From Micromonospora zamorensis (GTDB lineage: Bacteria; Actinomycetota; Actinomycetes; Mycobacteriales; Micromonosporaceae): a stretch of 64,000 nt of DNA. The stretch spans positions 7,006,001 to 7,070,000 of the forward strand of contig NZ_LT607755.1 in the NCBI RefSeq assembly GCF_900090275.1, read 5' to 3'. Positions 45,776 through 56,739 of this stretch are shown here, in pieces. The position numbers were made by a program, and so were the translations under genes. Under the pieces are notes generated by a model, which saw nothing but the letters and a program-made list of their open reading frames with translations, did not search any database and was not told where the DNA came from. How positions within the stretch are numbered: position 1 is the first letter of the stretch; each line of letters opens with the position of its first letter.

Positions 45776-45893
45776 GCAAGTTCTTGCGGGGTCCTTTGCA
45801 AGCGCTTCCATTACTTGCAACCTCTTGCTAACGTGCCCGCAACATGCGAGAGCAGCGGCGCAGCATCCCTGCGCCGGATGGCAAGAACTTCCA
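45776..45893. promoter_or_regulatory. divergent lacI/malE control region with LacI operators
   Basis: TTGCAAGCGCTTCCA at 45796-45810 fits the general LacI-family pattern TNGNAANCGNTTNCA at every fixed base. TGGCAAGAACTTCCA at 45879-45893 fits except for the central CG, and is centred 83 bp downstream. GCAAGTTCTTGC at 45776-45787 is a further palindrome near the repressor start. A plausible malE promoter is TTCCAT (45806) and TAACGT (45829) with 17 bp between. Confidence 0.65.
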
Positions 45894-45954
45894 GAGGTTC
45901 CCACTGGCGGGCCGCCCTTCCCCCGGCGGACCCGCCATGACGACAGGAGTACCG

Positions 45955-47202
45955 ATGCGCATCCGTACCGCGGGTGTGGTCGCCCTCTTCGCCCTGGCGC
46001 TCGCCGCCTCCGGCTGTGGCGGCGACAGCGACGAGCCGGCCGCGAAGGAAACCCCCAAGGCCGCCGGCGGCAAACTGGTGATCTGGGCGGACGACAAGCG
46101 CACCGCCGCCCTCAAGCCGTTCGCCGAGAAGTTCGGTCAGGAGAACGGCGTCACCGTCGAGGTCCAGGCCGTCAGCAAGGACCTGCAGACCAACTTCGTC
46201 ACCGCCTCCCAGCAGGGCAGTGGCCCGGACGTGGTGGTCGGCGCGCACGACTGGATCGGCAACCTCGTGCAGAACGGCGCCATCGACCCCGTGCAGCTCG
46301 CCGCCGAGCAGAAGAGCGCGTTCAACGAGACCGCCGTCAAGGCCGTCACCTTCAACGGGCAGCTCTACGGCGTGCCGTACGCGCAGGAGAACCTGGCGCT
46401 GATCCGCAACACCGAGCTGGCCCCCGAGGCGCCGAAGACCATCGAGGACCTGGTCGCCTCCGGCAAGAAGCTCAAGGCGGCGAAGAAGGCCACAGAGACG
46501 CTCTGCCTCCAGGTCGGCCAGAACGGCGACGCGTACCACATCTACCCGCTCTACAGCTCCGCCGGCGGTTACCTCTTCGGCACCGCGGCCAACGGGGACT
46601 ACGACCCGAAGGACCTGGGCGTGGGCAAGCCCGAGTCGATCGAGGCCTTCAAGAAGATCGGCGCGCTGGGCGAGAAGGGCGAGGGTGTGCTCAAGCGCTC
46701 CATCTCGGACACCAACTCGATCTCCACGTTCACCGGCAAGAAGTGCGCGTACCTGGTCTCCGGCCCGTGGGCGGTGGCCGACGTCAAGAAGGCCAACATC
46801 TCCTACGACATCTCGGCCATCCCCGGCTTCGCCGGCGGCAAGGAGGCCCAGCCGTTCGTGGGTGTGCAGGCGTTCTACGTCGCCGCCAAGGGCAAGAACA
46901 AGGCGCTGGCCCAGGAGTTCGTGGCCAACTACACCACCACGCCCGAGCTGGCCGTCGCGCTCTACAACGCCGAGCCCCGGCCGCCGGCGCTGACCGCCGC
47001 CCTCGACCAGGTCAAGGGCAACGACCCGGATCTGGCCAAGTTCCAGGAGGCCGGTAAGAACGGTCAGGTCCTCCCGGCAATCCCGGCGATGGCCGCGATC
47101 TGGGACCCGTTCGGCAAGGCCGAGGCCGCCGTCATCGGCGGGGCCGACCCGACCAGCACCATCACCACCGCCGGCAAGACCATTTCCGGCCAGATCAAGT
47201 AA
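45955..47202 (+). CDS. malE: maltose/maltodextrin-type ABC transporter substrate-binding lipoprotein
   Basis: 415 residues from the ATG at 45955 with AGGAG upstream. A lipoprotein signal ends at LALAASGCGG, so the mature protein is fixed to the membrane by its N-terminal cysteine. The family-1 binding-protein pattern is clear: KLVIWADDKRTAALKPFAEK, PDVVVGAHDWIGNLVQNGAI, GVPYAQENLALIRNTELAPE and AYLVSGPWAV. It delivers malto-oligosaccharide to MalFG. The ATPase is not in the window; actinomycetes usually share MsiK. Confidence 0.9.
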   Translation: MRIRTAGVVALFALALAASGCGGDSDEPAAKETPKAAGGKLVIWADDKRTAALKPFAEKFGQENGVTVEVQAVSKDLQTNFVTASQQGSGPDVVVGAHDWIGNLVQNGAIDPVQLAAEQKSAFNETAVKAVTFNGQLYGVPYAQENLALIRNTELAPEAPKTIEDLVASGKKLKAAKKATETLCLQVGQNGDAYHIYPLYSSAGGYLFGTAANGDYDPKDLGVGKPESIEAFKKIGALGEKGEGVLKRSISDTNSISTFTGKKCAYLVSGPWAVADVKKANISYDISAIPGFAGGKEAQPFVGVQAFYVAAKGKNKALAQEFVANYTTTPELAVALYNAEPRPPALTAALDQVKGNDPDLAKFQEAGKNGQVLPAIPAMAAIWDPFGKAEAAVIGGADPTSTITTAGKTISGQIK

Positions 47203-48845
47203 TGAGTACGCCGCTGTCCGGCCCGGAGTCCGCCACGCGGACTCCGGGCCGGGAGCCCGCCGGCTCCCCACCCCCGCGCCCACGTGCCACGCGCTCGCGC
47301 GACGACGCCCCGATCACCGTGACCGGGCTCGCCGGCAAGGTGCTCCTGCTCGGTCTGACCGCCGGCATCGCGGTCTGGGCGGCCTTCCCGCTCATCGCCG
47401 CCGAGATGTGGACCGGCCTCGCCCTGCTGGCGGCGTCCACGGTCGGGCTGTTCTACCTGTACCTCACCCGCCGGCACGTCCCGGCCAAGTACCTGGTCCC
47501 GGGCACCCTGTTCCTGATCGCCTTCCAGGTCTTCCCGGTGCTCTACACCGCCAGCACCGCCTTCACGAACTTCGGGGACGGGCACCGCGGCAGCAAGGAC
47601 GACGCGGTAGTCGCGATCCAGACCTCGTCGGTCACCCAGGTGCCGGGGTCCGCCGAATACGCCCTGTCGATCGCCACCAAGGGCGACCCGGCCACCGGTC
47701 CGCTGGTCTTCCTGGTCACCGACCCCGGCACCGGCGCGGTCTCCGTCGGCGACACCGGAGGGCTCCGCCAACTCGACGCCGCCGACGTCACGGTCGCCAC
47801 GGGCGGCAAGGTCACCGCCGCCGACGGCTACACAGTGCTGACCTTCGGCCAGGCCAGCGCCCGTAGCAAGGAGATCACCGACCTGGTGGTCCCGACCGCC
47901 GGTGGCGCGGTGCGCTCCAGCGGCCTGTCCCGGGCGTACGAGGGCAAGGCGGTGCGGGCGTACGAGGCTGGCTGCGACTGCGTACGGGACACCGAGACCG
48001 GGCGGACCTGGACCGCCGACGAGGAGGCGGGCGCTTTCGTCGCCGCCGACGGCGAGCGGCTGGCCCAGGGCTGGAAGGTCAACGTCGGGCTGAACAACTT
48101 CACCCGGGTGCTCACCGACGAGAACATCTCCGGGCCGTTCCTCGGCACCCTGGTCTGGAACTTCGCCTTCGCCATCGGCTCCACCGGTGGGACGTTCCTG
48201 CTCGGCACGCTGATCGCGCTCGTCCTGCACTCGCCCCGGATGCGCGGCACCAACTTCTACCGGGTGCTGCTGGTCCTGCCGTACGCCATGCCGTCGTTCG
48301 CGATGCTGCTCGCCTGGCGGGACATGTTCAACGCCGACTTCGGCCTGATCAACAGTCTGTTCGGCCTGGACGTGGACTGGTTCGGTCAGGAGTGGACGGC
48401 CCGCTTCGCCGTCATCCTCGTGCAGCTCTGGCTCGGCTACCCGTACATGTTCCTGGTCGCCACCGGTGCCTTGCAGGCCATCCCGCGTGAGCTCACCGAG
48501 GCCACCTCGGTCGACGGGGCGTCGCCCTGGCAGTCCTTCCGCGCGGTCACCCTGCCGCTGCTCCTGGTCGCCCTGTCGCCGCTGCTGATCTCGTCGTTCG
48601 CGTTCAACTTCAACAACTTCAACGCGATCTACCTGACCACCGAGGGTGCGCCCTTCCCGGCCGACAACCCTGCCAACGGCGCGACCGACCTGCTGATCAC
48701 GTACACCTACCGGCTCGCCTTCGGCGGGCAGGGCGCGCAGTTCGGCTTCGCCGCCGCGATCTCGCTGTTCATCTTCGCCATCGTCGCGGTGGTCTCCGCG
48801 ATCAGCTTCCGCCGGACCCGCAAGCAGGAGGAGGTGTACGGGTGA
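47202..48845 (+). CDS. malF: maltose-type ABC permease MalF
   Basis: 547 residues, TAATG overlap with malE. After a disordered N-tail come three spans (VLLLGLTAGIAVWAAFPLIA, GLALLAASTVGLFYLYLTRR, YLVPGTLFLIAFQVFPVLYT). A large extracytoplasmic loop of about 200 residues corresponds to the MalF P2 domain. The permease core has the EAA loop ELTEATSVDGASPWQSFRAV TLP. The long P2-like loop distinguishes it from generic sugar permeases. A pair of cysteines (GCDCVRD) lies in that loop. Confidence 0.9.
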   Translation: MSTPLSGPESATRTPGREPAGSPPPRPRATRSRDDAPITVTGLAGKVLLLGLTAGIAVWAAFPLIAAEMWTGLALLAASTVGLFYLYLTRRHVPAKYLVPGTLFLIAFQVFPVLYTASTAFTNFGDGHRGSKDDAVVAIQTSSVTQVPGSAEYALSIATKGDPATGPLVFLVTDPGTGAVSVGDTGGLRQLDAADVTVATGGKVTAADGYTVLTFGQASARSKEITDLVVPTAGGAVRSSGLSRAYEGKAVRAYEAGCDCVRDTETGRTWTADEEAGAFVAADGERLAQGWKVNVGLNNFTRVLTDENISGPFLGTLVWNFAFAIGSTGGTFLLGTLIALVLHSPRMRGTNFYRVLLVLPYAMPSFAMLLAWRDMFNADFGLINSLFGLDVDWFGQEWTARFAVILVQLWLGYPYMFLVATGALQAIPRELTEATSVDGASPWQSFRAVTLPLLLVALSPLLISSFAFNFNNFNAIYLTTEGAPFPADNPANGATDLLITYTYRLAFGGQGAQFGFAAAISLFIFAIVAVVSAISFRRTRKQEEVYG

Positions 48846-49729
48846 CAACGGTCAACCACATCCGGACCGGTCGGCGGCGTGGCCGCTGGTTGGCCGAGGT
48901 CGGCTGGCGGCACGTCGTCGCCGTGCTCGCCGTGCTGTTCAGCCTGTTCCCGATCCTGTTCGTGCTGTCCGCCGCGCTCAACCCGCTCGGCACGCTGTCC
49001 ACCACCGAGCTGGTGCCCACCGGCGGGGTGTCGCTGGACAACTTCGGCGAGCTGTTCGATCGCACCGCCTTCGGACGGTGGTTCCTCAACTCGTTGCTGA
49101 TCGCCGGGGTGGCGTCGTTCGCGTCGGTGTTCCTGTCCGCGCTGGCCGCGTACGCCTTCTCGCGGATGCGGTTCCGCGGCCGCCGGGTCGGGCTGCTCTC
49201 ACTACTGCTGATCCAGATGTTCCCGCAGTTCCTGGCGATCGTGGCGATCTACCTGATCTTCGGCACGATCACCGACCTGTGGCCGTCGATCGGCTTCAAC
49301 ACCCCGTGGGGCCTGCTGCTGCTCTACCTGGGTGGGGCGCTCGGGGTGAACACCTGGCTGATGAAGGGCTTCTTCGACACGCTGCCGCGCGAGCTGGACG
49401 AGTCGGCGACCATGGACGGCGCGTCGCACGCCCAGGTCTTCTTCCGGATCATGCTGCCGCTGGTGGCGCCGATCCTGGCGGTGGCCGGGCTGTTGGCCTT
49501 CATCGGCACGATCAACGAGTTCCTGATGGCCAACGTGTTCCTCACCAGCAGCGACTCCAAGACTCTCGCGGTCGGGATGTACGGCCTGGTGCAGGGCAAC
49601 CAGAGCAACAACAACTTCGGGATCTTCGCGGCCGGCACCCTGCTCACCGCCATCCCCACCGTGCTGGTCTTCCAGCTTCTCCAGCGCTACATCGTCTCCG
49701 GCCTGACCGCCGGAGCGGTCAAGGGCTGA
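48842..49729 (+). CDS. malG: maltose-type ABC permease MalG
   Basis: 295 residues, GTGA overlap with malF. Six spans and the EAA loop ELDESATMDGASHAQVFFRI MLPLVAP. The C-terminus VSGLTAGAVKG is typical of MalG. It completes the membrane channel of the importer. Confidence 0.92.
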   Translation: MTTVNHIRTGRRRGRWLAEVGWRHVVAVLAVLFSLFPILFVLSAALNPLGTLSTTELVPTGGVSLDNFGELFDRTAFGRWFLNSLLIAGVASFASVFLSALAAYAFSRMRFRGRRVGLLSLLLIQMFPQFLAIVAIYLIFGTITDLWPSIGFNTPWGLLLLYLGGALGVNTWLMKGFFDTLPRELDESATMDGASHAQVFFRIMLPLVAPILAVAGLLAFIGTINEFLMANVFLTSSDSKTLAVGMYGLVQGNQSNNNFGIFAAGTLLTAIPTVLVFQLLQRYIVSGLTAGAVKG

Positions 49730-49799
49730 CCGTGCCGCGGCCGGAGTCGACGCGCCGACCGCCAGACCCCCTACTACAAACCGTCGTTGATGGGAGAGG

Positions 49800-50150
49800 A
49801 TGGGCGGCGTGGAAGCGCTGCGACTAATCCTCCTCTACGTCCATCTGATCGGCTTCGCCCTGCTGCTCGGCGGATCGATCGCCCAATACATCAGCGGTCG
49901 GCTACGGATCAACTCGGCCATGCTCTGGGGGGCGGTGATCCAGTTGTTGACCGGGCTCGGCCTGTCCGCCCCGCTGCGCGACGGGGACGAGCCGGCGCCC
50001 GCGAAGCTTGTGACAAAGTTGGTGATCGCGCTGCTGATCTTTGTCATGGTCTTCTTCTCCCGGAAGCGGGACGCGGTGAACCGTGGTCATTTCCTGACGA
50101 TCGTCGGCCTGACCCTGGTCAACGCGGCGGTCGCGGTCTTTTGGCGGTAA
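49800..50150 (+). CDS. small integral membrane protein
   Basis: 116 residues, GGGAGAGG directly before the ATG. Four spans: ILLYVHLIGFALLLGGSIAQ, MLWGAVIQLLTGLGLSAPL, VTKLVIALLIFVMVFFSRKR and FLTIVGLTLVNAAVAVFWR. The HLIGFALLLGGSI start resembles CopD/Fe-S membrane segments in a general way only. Function unknown. Confidence 0.7.
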   Translation: MGGVEALRLILLYVHLIGFALLLGGSIAQYISGRLRINSAMLWGAVIQLLTGLGLSAPLRDGDEPAPAKLVTKLVIALLIFVMVFFSRKRDAVNRGHFLTIVGLTLVNAAVAVFWR

Positions 50151-50194
50151 CGTCCGGGGAGAGGGCCGACCCCGGGAAAACGGACGTTTCGGAC

Positions 50195-50392
50195 GGCACG
50201 TCGCTTGCTTACCAGCACGAAGAGTGACGTGCCCCACGCAAGGGTTACACCCGGGTAACAGGCGCTCAACAGTCGTGCACGATTGTCGGCCGGTGGGTGG
50301 GCGCGGGCGTACGCTCCCGTCCGTAACGTGGGACAGCCGGCGGCACACCGCAGGTCGGCTGATGGGCTGCCACCGCACTAGGCGCGGTGTGC
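50195..50392 (+). promoter_or_regulatory. structured leader before the BMP lipoprotein gene
   Basis: Two stems stand out: GGCACGTC / GACGTGCC (50195-50233) and GCACACCGC / GCGGTGTGC (50343-50351 with 50384-50392, 32-base loop). The second ends six bases before the SD AAGGAG and contains a possible inner stem (GGTCGGC / GGGCTGCC region). No known riboswitch class was recognised, but the second hairpin is well placed to influence translation. Confidence 0.35.
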
Positions 50393-50409
50393 AATGGGAA
50401 GGAGACGTC

Positions 50410-51495
50410 TTGCGCTCGGTGCGTGGGATGCGGATCGCCTCGATCGTCGCGGCAGGTGGGCTCGTGCTCACCGCCGCCGCTTGTGGCGAGGCCCCCGATG
50501 ATGACAACAACGCCGGCAGTGGCGGCAAGAAGTTCAGCGCCTGCATGGTGACCGACGTCGGTGGCATCGACGACAAGTCGTTCAACACCTCGGCCTGGAA
50601 GGGTCTCGAGGAGGCCAAGGCCGCCAACAGCAACATCGAGACCAAGTTCGTGGCGTCGAAGGCCGAGGCCGACTACGAGCCGAACCTGACGCAGTACGTC
50701 AACCAGAAGTGCGACTTCATCCTGGCGGTCGGTGGTCTGATGGCCAACGCCACCTCGAAGATCGCCAAGGCCAACCCGAACCAGGCGTTCGGCATCGTCG
50801 ACGCCAACCCGGGTGACGCCAACGTCTACCCGATGCAGTTCGACACCGCGCAGGCCGCGTTCCAGGCCGGTTACCTGGCCGCCGGGATGAGCAAGTCCGG
50901 CAAGGTGGGCGCGTACGGCGGCCTGCCGATCCCGCCGGTGACCATCTTCATGGATGGCTTCGTCGACGGCGTGGCGTACTACAACAAGACCAAGGGCAAG
51001 AACGTCCAGGCGCTGGGTTGGAACAAGGAGACCCAGAAGGGCTCCTTCACCAACGACTTCGCCAAGCAGGACGAGGGCAAGAAGGTCTCCGACGCGCTGG
51101 TCGCCCAGGGTGCGGACATCATCATGCCGGTCGCCGGTGGCGCAGGCCTCGGCACCACCGCCGCGGCCAAGGCCTCGGGTGGCAAGTACAGCACCATCTG
51201 GGTGGACGTCGACGGCTGCGAGAGCACCCCGGACTGCTCGGCCATCATCACCACGGTGGTCAAGAACATCCCGGAGGCCGTCAAGGAGGCCGTGCTCAAG
51301 GCCGCCGGTGGCGAGAAGCTGCAGGCCAACCCGGGCTTCGTGGGCACCCTGGCCAACACCGGCGTCTCGATCGCCCCGTACCACGACTTCGACAGCAAGG
51401 TTCCGGCCGAGCTGAAGGCCGAGGTCGACAAGATCAAGGCGGACATCGCCGCCGGCACCATCACCGTCACCTCGAAGGCCCAGCCGACCAAGTGA
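50410..51495 (+). CDS. BMP-family nucleoside-binding lipoprotein
   Basis: 361 residues. The start is a TTG at 50410 with AAGGAG seven bases upstream; ATG at 50428 has none. Lipoprotein signal IVAAGGLVLTAAACGE ends at the lipidated cysteine. The basic-membrane-protein fold is visible: ACMVTDVGGIDDKSFNTSAW, CDFILAVGGLMANATSKIAK, KVGAYGGLPIPPVTIFMDGF and ADIIMPVAGGAGLGTTAA. These proteins bind purine or pyrimidine nucleosides for the ABC importer encoded next. A Gly/Asn linker follows the cysteine. Confidence 0.92.
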   Translation: MRSVRGMRIASIVAAGGLVLTAAACGEAPDDDNNAGSGGKKFSACMVTDVGGIDDKSFNTSAWKGLEEAKAANSNIETKFVASKAEADYEPNLTQYVNQKCDFILAVGGLMANATSKIAKANPNQAFGIVDANPGDANVYPMQFDTAQAAFQAGYLAAGMSKSGKVGAYGGLPIPPVTIFMDGFVDGVAYYNKTKGKNVQALGWNKETQKGSFTNDFAKQDEGKKVSDALVAQGADIIMPVAGGAGLGTTAAAKASGGKYSTIWVDVDGCESTPDCSAIITTVVKNIPEAVKEAVLKAAGGEKLQANPGFVGTLANTGVSIAPYHDFDSKVPAELKAEVDKIKADIAAGTITVTSKAQPTK

Positions 51496-51553
51496 CAACC
51501 GCCCGGCTCCTCCGGTGAGATCATCGGGGAGGTCGGCGGGGGACAGGTACGAC

Positions 51554-51605
51554 CGATCGGCCGCTTCGGCCCTGCGGGTGACCGTGGGGTCGGAGCGGCC
51601 GATCG
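51554..51605 (+). terminator. hairpin between BMP gene and transporter ATPase
   Basis: CGATCGGCCGCT / AGCGGCCGATCG form a perfect 12-bp stem with a 28-base loop that can itself pair. As a partial terminator it would raise binding protein over membrane components. Confidence 0.6.
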
Positions 51606-51684
51606 CGCACCACGTCAACCGGGCCGCTCCGGCCAGGTTGACGGCAGCTAGGCTGCACCATCGCTCGCACTCCAGGAGGTTGCG

Positions 51685-53288
<1,604 letters not shown>

Positions 53289-53292
<4 letters not shown>

Positions 53293-54659
53293 CCAACCCC
53301 CCAACCCCGCAGTCCGGCTCGCCGGACAAGGAGCCGGCGAGCGAGGCGCAGGCCGCGCAGAACGCGCTCGGCAACACCGAACGGGCCGAGGTGGCGACCG
53401 AGCCGGGCGGCCCGGCGTCCAAGCCGGAGCCGGAGCAGAAGCCGAGTCTGGGCCGGTTGTTCATGGACAACCTCTGGGCGGCCAACACCTTCACGGTGAC
53501 CCTGCTGTCGCTGGTGCTGGCGATCGTGGTCGGCGCGGTGCTGATGATCGTTTCTGATCCGGCGGTGCTGTCCACGTACTCGTACATCACCTCCCGCCCG
53601 TCCGACGCGATCAACTCCAGCTGGACGCTGGTCAGCGAGGCGTACGCGAACCTGTTCAAGGGCTCGGTCTTCGACCCCGAGGCGTTCTCCGGCTGGGTTA
53701 ACGGCACCGGTAGCTGGCAGGCCGTTCTCGCGCCGATCTCCGAGACGCTCACCTACGCCGCGCCGCTGGTCTTCACCGGTCTGTCGGTGGCGCTGGCCTT
53801 CCGCGGCGGCCTGTTCAACATCGGCGCCCAGGGTCAGGCCACCATCGGCGTGATCATGGCGGCCCTGGCCGGCTTCCTGCTGCCCCTGCCGCCCGGCCTG
53901 CACCTGCTGGTGGCGGTGCTCGCCGGCGCGCTGGGCGGAGCGATCTGGGGTTTCATCCCCGGCATCCTCAAGGCCCGGGCCGGCGCGCACGAGGTGATCA
54001 ACACGATCATGCTCAACTACGTCGCCACGTACTTCCTCACCTGGTTGATCGTGCAGAACGGTGTGCAGGACCCGAACCGCACCGACGCGATCAGCAAGGC
54101 GGTGGACACCTCCGCCCAACTGCCCCGACTGCTCGGCGACAACCTGCGGGTGCACGCCGGCATCCTGCTCGCCGTGCTGGCCACCTGGGCGGTCGCCTGG
54201 CTGCTCAACCGTTCGACGCTCGGCTTCGAGCTGCGGGCGGTCGGCGCCAACCCGGACGCCGCCCGTACCGCCGGCATCAGCGTCACGCGGACGTACATCC
54301 TGATCATGGTTTTCGCCGGCATCCTGGCGGGCCTCGGTGGCTCGAACATGGTGCTGGGCTCGACCGCCAGCGCGTTGACCCCGCTGGTGGTCGCGCAGAT
54401 CGGCTTCGACGGCATCCTGGTCGCGCTGCTCGGGCGGGTGAAGCCCTGGGGAGTGCTGCTGGCCGCGTTGCTGTTCGGTGCGTTGCAGGCCGGCGGCAAC
54501 CGGATGCAGTCGTACTCCGGGATCTCGCTGGAGCTGGTGACCGTGCTCCAGGCGCTGATCGTCATCTTCATCGCCGCGCCGGCCCTGGTGAAGGCGATCT
54601 TCCAGCTCCGGGCCGCGCGCGCCGCCCGGTTGCAGACGAGCCTGGCGAAGGGCTGGTAA
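53289..54659 (+). CDS. nucleoside ABC transporter permease (YufP type)
   Basis: 456 residues. A Pro/Glu/Ala-rich cytoplasmic N-tail of about 55 residues is followed by about nine spans ([20 protein letters not shown] first). Family segments are [40 protein letters not shown] and [20 protein letters not shown]. It forms half of the nucleoside channel. Confidence 0.92.
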
Positions 54660-54662
54660 CTC

Positions 54663-55943
54663 ATGTCCACCATGGCTGTCCCCGACATCGCGGTCGCCCC
54701 GGTCGACGAGGGCTTCTGGACCCGTAGCCGCAAGGTCGGCCTCACGCTGCTGGGGCTCGGCCTGCTGGCCGCGGTGCTCTTCGGCGCGCTCGCCACCAAC
54801 CAGCAGGCCCGGTTCACGCTCAGCGACGACGCGGCCGGTGCCGCACTGAAGATCAACGGCACGATCGGGGCGATCCTGTTCGGGATCATCGCGATCGCCG
54901 CCGGCGCGGCGCTGCTCGCCGGGGTGCCGAAGCGGTGGTTCATCACCGTGCTCGGCATCGGGCTGGTGGGCTTCGTGCTCTCGTTCCTCTGCTGGCAGGT
55001 CTCCGCCGCGCCAGCCGGGCAGAACTTCATGCCCCTGGTCAACATCATCCGAGGCACGTTCATCCTGGCCCTGCCGCTGATCTTCGGCGCGCTCGCCGGG
55101 GTGCTCTGCGAACGCTCCGGTGTGGTCAACGTGGCCATCGAGGGCCAGCTGCTGATGGGTGCCTTCAGCGGCGCGCTCTTCGGCAGCATCTCCGGCAGCG
55201 TCTGGGTGGGTCTGGTCGCCGCAGCCCTCGGCGGCGCGTTCATCTCGCTGCTGCTGGCCGTCTTCGCCATCCGCTACCTGGTCGACCAGGTCGTCATGGG
55301 CATCGTGCTGAACCTGCTGGCGGTCGGCGTCACCGGCTTCCTCTACGAGCGGCTGATGCAGACCGACGCGGCGAAATACAACAGCGCGCCCCGCTTCAGC
55401 AACTGGGAGATCCCGCTGCTCAAGGACATCCCGGTGCTCGGGCCGGCGCTGTTCCGCGGCAACATCTTCCTCTACCTCGGGCTGCTGCTGGTGCTCGTGA
55501 TCCACATCGGGCTCTTCCGCACCCGGTGGGGTCTGCGTACCCGCTCGGTCGGTGAGCACCCCGTCGCCGCCGACACGCTCGGCGTCAAGGTGCTGCGGGT
55601 CCGCTACCGCAACGTGCTGCTGGCCGGCGTCGTCGCAGGCATCGGCGGCGCGTCCTACACGCTGGCGCTCTACTCGTTCACCAAGAACATGATCGGCGGC
55701 AAGGGCTTCATCGCACTGGCCGCGCTGATCTTCGGCCGGTGGAACCCGACCGGTGCGCTGCTCGCCGCGCTCTTCTTCGGTTTCGCCGACCAGCTCGCCA
55801 CCTACCTGGGCGCGATCAGCAGCTCGATCCCCAGTCAGTTCCTGGCCATGCTGCCCTACCTGGCCACCATCCTGGCGGTCGCCGGGCTGGTCGGCCGGGT
55901 CCGCGCACCGGCCGCCGACGGCAAGCCGTACATCAAGGGCTGA
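54663..55943 (+). CDS. nucleoside ABC transporter permease (YufQ type)
   Basis: 426 residues, three bases after the first permease. About ten spans; the first three segments form an N-terminal extension. Family segments: LCERSGVVNVAIEGQLLMGA, YLVDQVVMGIVLNLLAVGVT and GVVAGIGGASYTLALYSFTK. Second half of the channel. Confidence 0.92.
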   Translation: MSTMAVPDIAVAPVDEGFWTRSRKVGLTLLGLGLLAAVLFGALATNQQARFTLSDDAAGAALKINGTIGAILFGIIAIAAGAALLAGVPKRWFITVLGIGLVGFVLSFLCWQVSAAPAGQNFMPLVNIIRGTFILALPLIFGALAGVLCERSGVVNVAIEGQLLMGAFSGALFGSISGSVWVGLVAAALGGAFISLLLAVFAIRYLVDQVVMGIVLNLLAVGVTGFLYERLMQTDAAKYNSAPRFSNWEIPLLKDIPVLGPALFRGNIFLYLGLLLVLVIHIGLFRTRWGLRTRSVGEHPVAADTLGVKVLRVRYRNVLLAGVVAGIGGASYTLALYSFTKNMIGGKGFIALAALIFGRWNPTGALLAALFFGFADQLATYLGAISSSIPSQFLAMLPYLATILAVAGLVGRVRAPAADGKPYIKG

Positions 55944-55997
55944 CACCCGAGCTGTGCCCGGCGGGACTCCCGTCGGGCACAGCGAGGTCCGCGCCAG

Positions 55998-56492
55998 TCA
56001 TCTCACGGGTGCCGTCTCGACACGGAACGCGGGGTACCGTGCCGCGATTGCCGCGAACTCGGACAGGGGCGCATGCCGGTCGACGGGAAGGTGCGGCCGG
56101 GCTCCGGGGACCGTCGCCAGATACCGCTTGAGAATCGGCGCACGCTCGTCGACCGGCACCTCGACCAGGCGGCAGACCCGGGCGCGCCCGTGCCGAAGGA
56201 TCACCAGGCCGTCAGCCGCACGCACGTTCCGGACCCAGTTGCAGTTCTCGCCCAGCATCGGCACCAGATACCAGTCGCCCTGCCAGTCGGCCATTCCCAG
56301 CGGGAACCGGGTGATCTGGCCGGTGCGGCGTCCCACGACCTCCAGTGTCACCCACCGCCTCGGGTGCAGGCCGGCGGCATACACGGCCGCCCACAGCCGG
56401 GCGAACCGGCGGGCCGCCGCATTACCGCGGCCCCCCGCGTACATCCGACGAAGAGTCTGCGCGGACAACGGCCAGCTCCCCAACTTCGCCAT
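55998..56492 (-). CDS. Ddn-like deazaflavin (F420)-dependent nitroreductase family protein
   Basis: 164 residues from the ATG at 56492, with AGAGGA before it. The split-barrel pattern is WVTLEVVGRRTGQITRFPLG, then DWYLVPMLGENCNWVRNVRA and RLVEVPVDER. These proteins bind F420 and reduce quinones, nitro compounds or act in redox protection. It is read against the surrounding nucleoside genes and convergent with the permease, so it is probably unrelated to them. Confidence 0.72.
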   Translation of the reverse strand: MAKLGSWPLSAQTLRRMYAGGRGNAAARRFARLWAAVYAAGLHPRRWVTLEVVGRRTGQITRFPLGMADWQGDWYLVPMLGENCNWVRNVRAADGLVILRHGRARVCRLVEVPVDERAPILKRYLATVPGARPHLPVDRHAPLSEFAAIAARYPAFRVETAPVR

Positions 56493-56739
56493 CACAGGTC
56501 CTCTCGGTCGCACGTGTCCGTCCTCGGCTTCAGGGTTGGCTGTCCCGAGCGGGAGATGCAGGGCCGAACGTCCCTTTCACCCCGAGCCGTCATCCTCGGC
56601 AACGCCTCCGACTCTGGTGACGGTTGACCACTGCTGGGGGCGCGGCCGATGAGTCGGACTCATGCCCGGCACGGCTGCGCCTGCCCGTGGACCCGGCCCT
56701 GCCCGCTTCTGACCTGGGCCGCTTGGGCAGAATGGCGGC

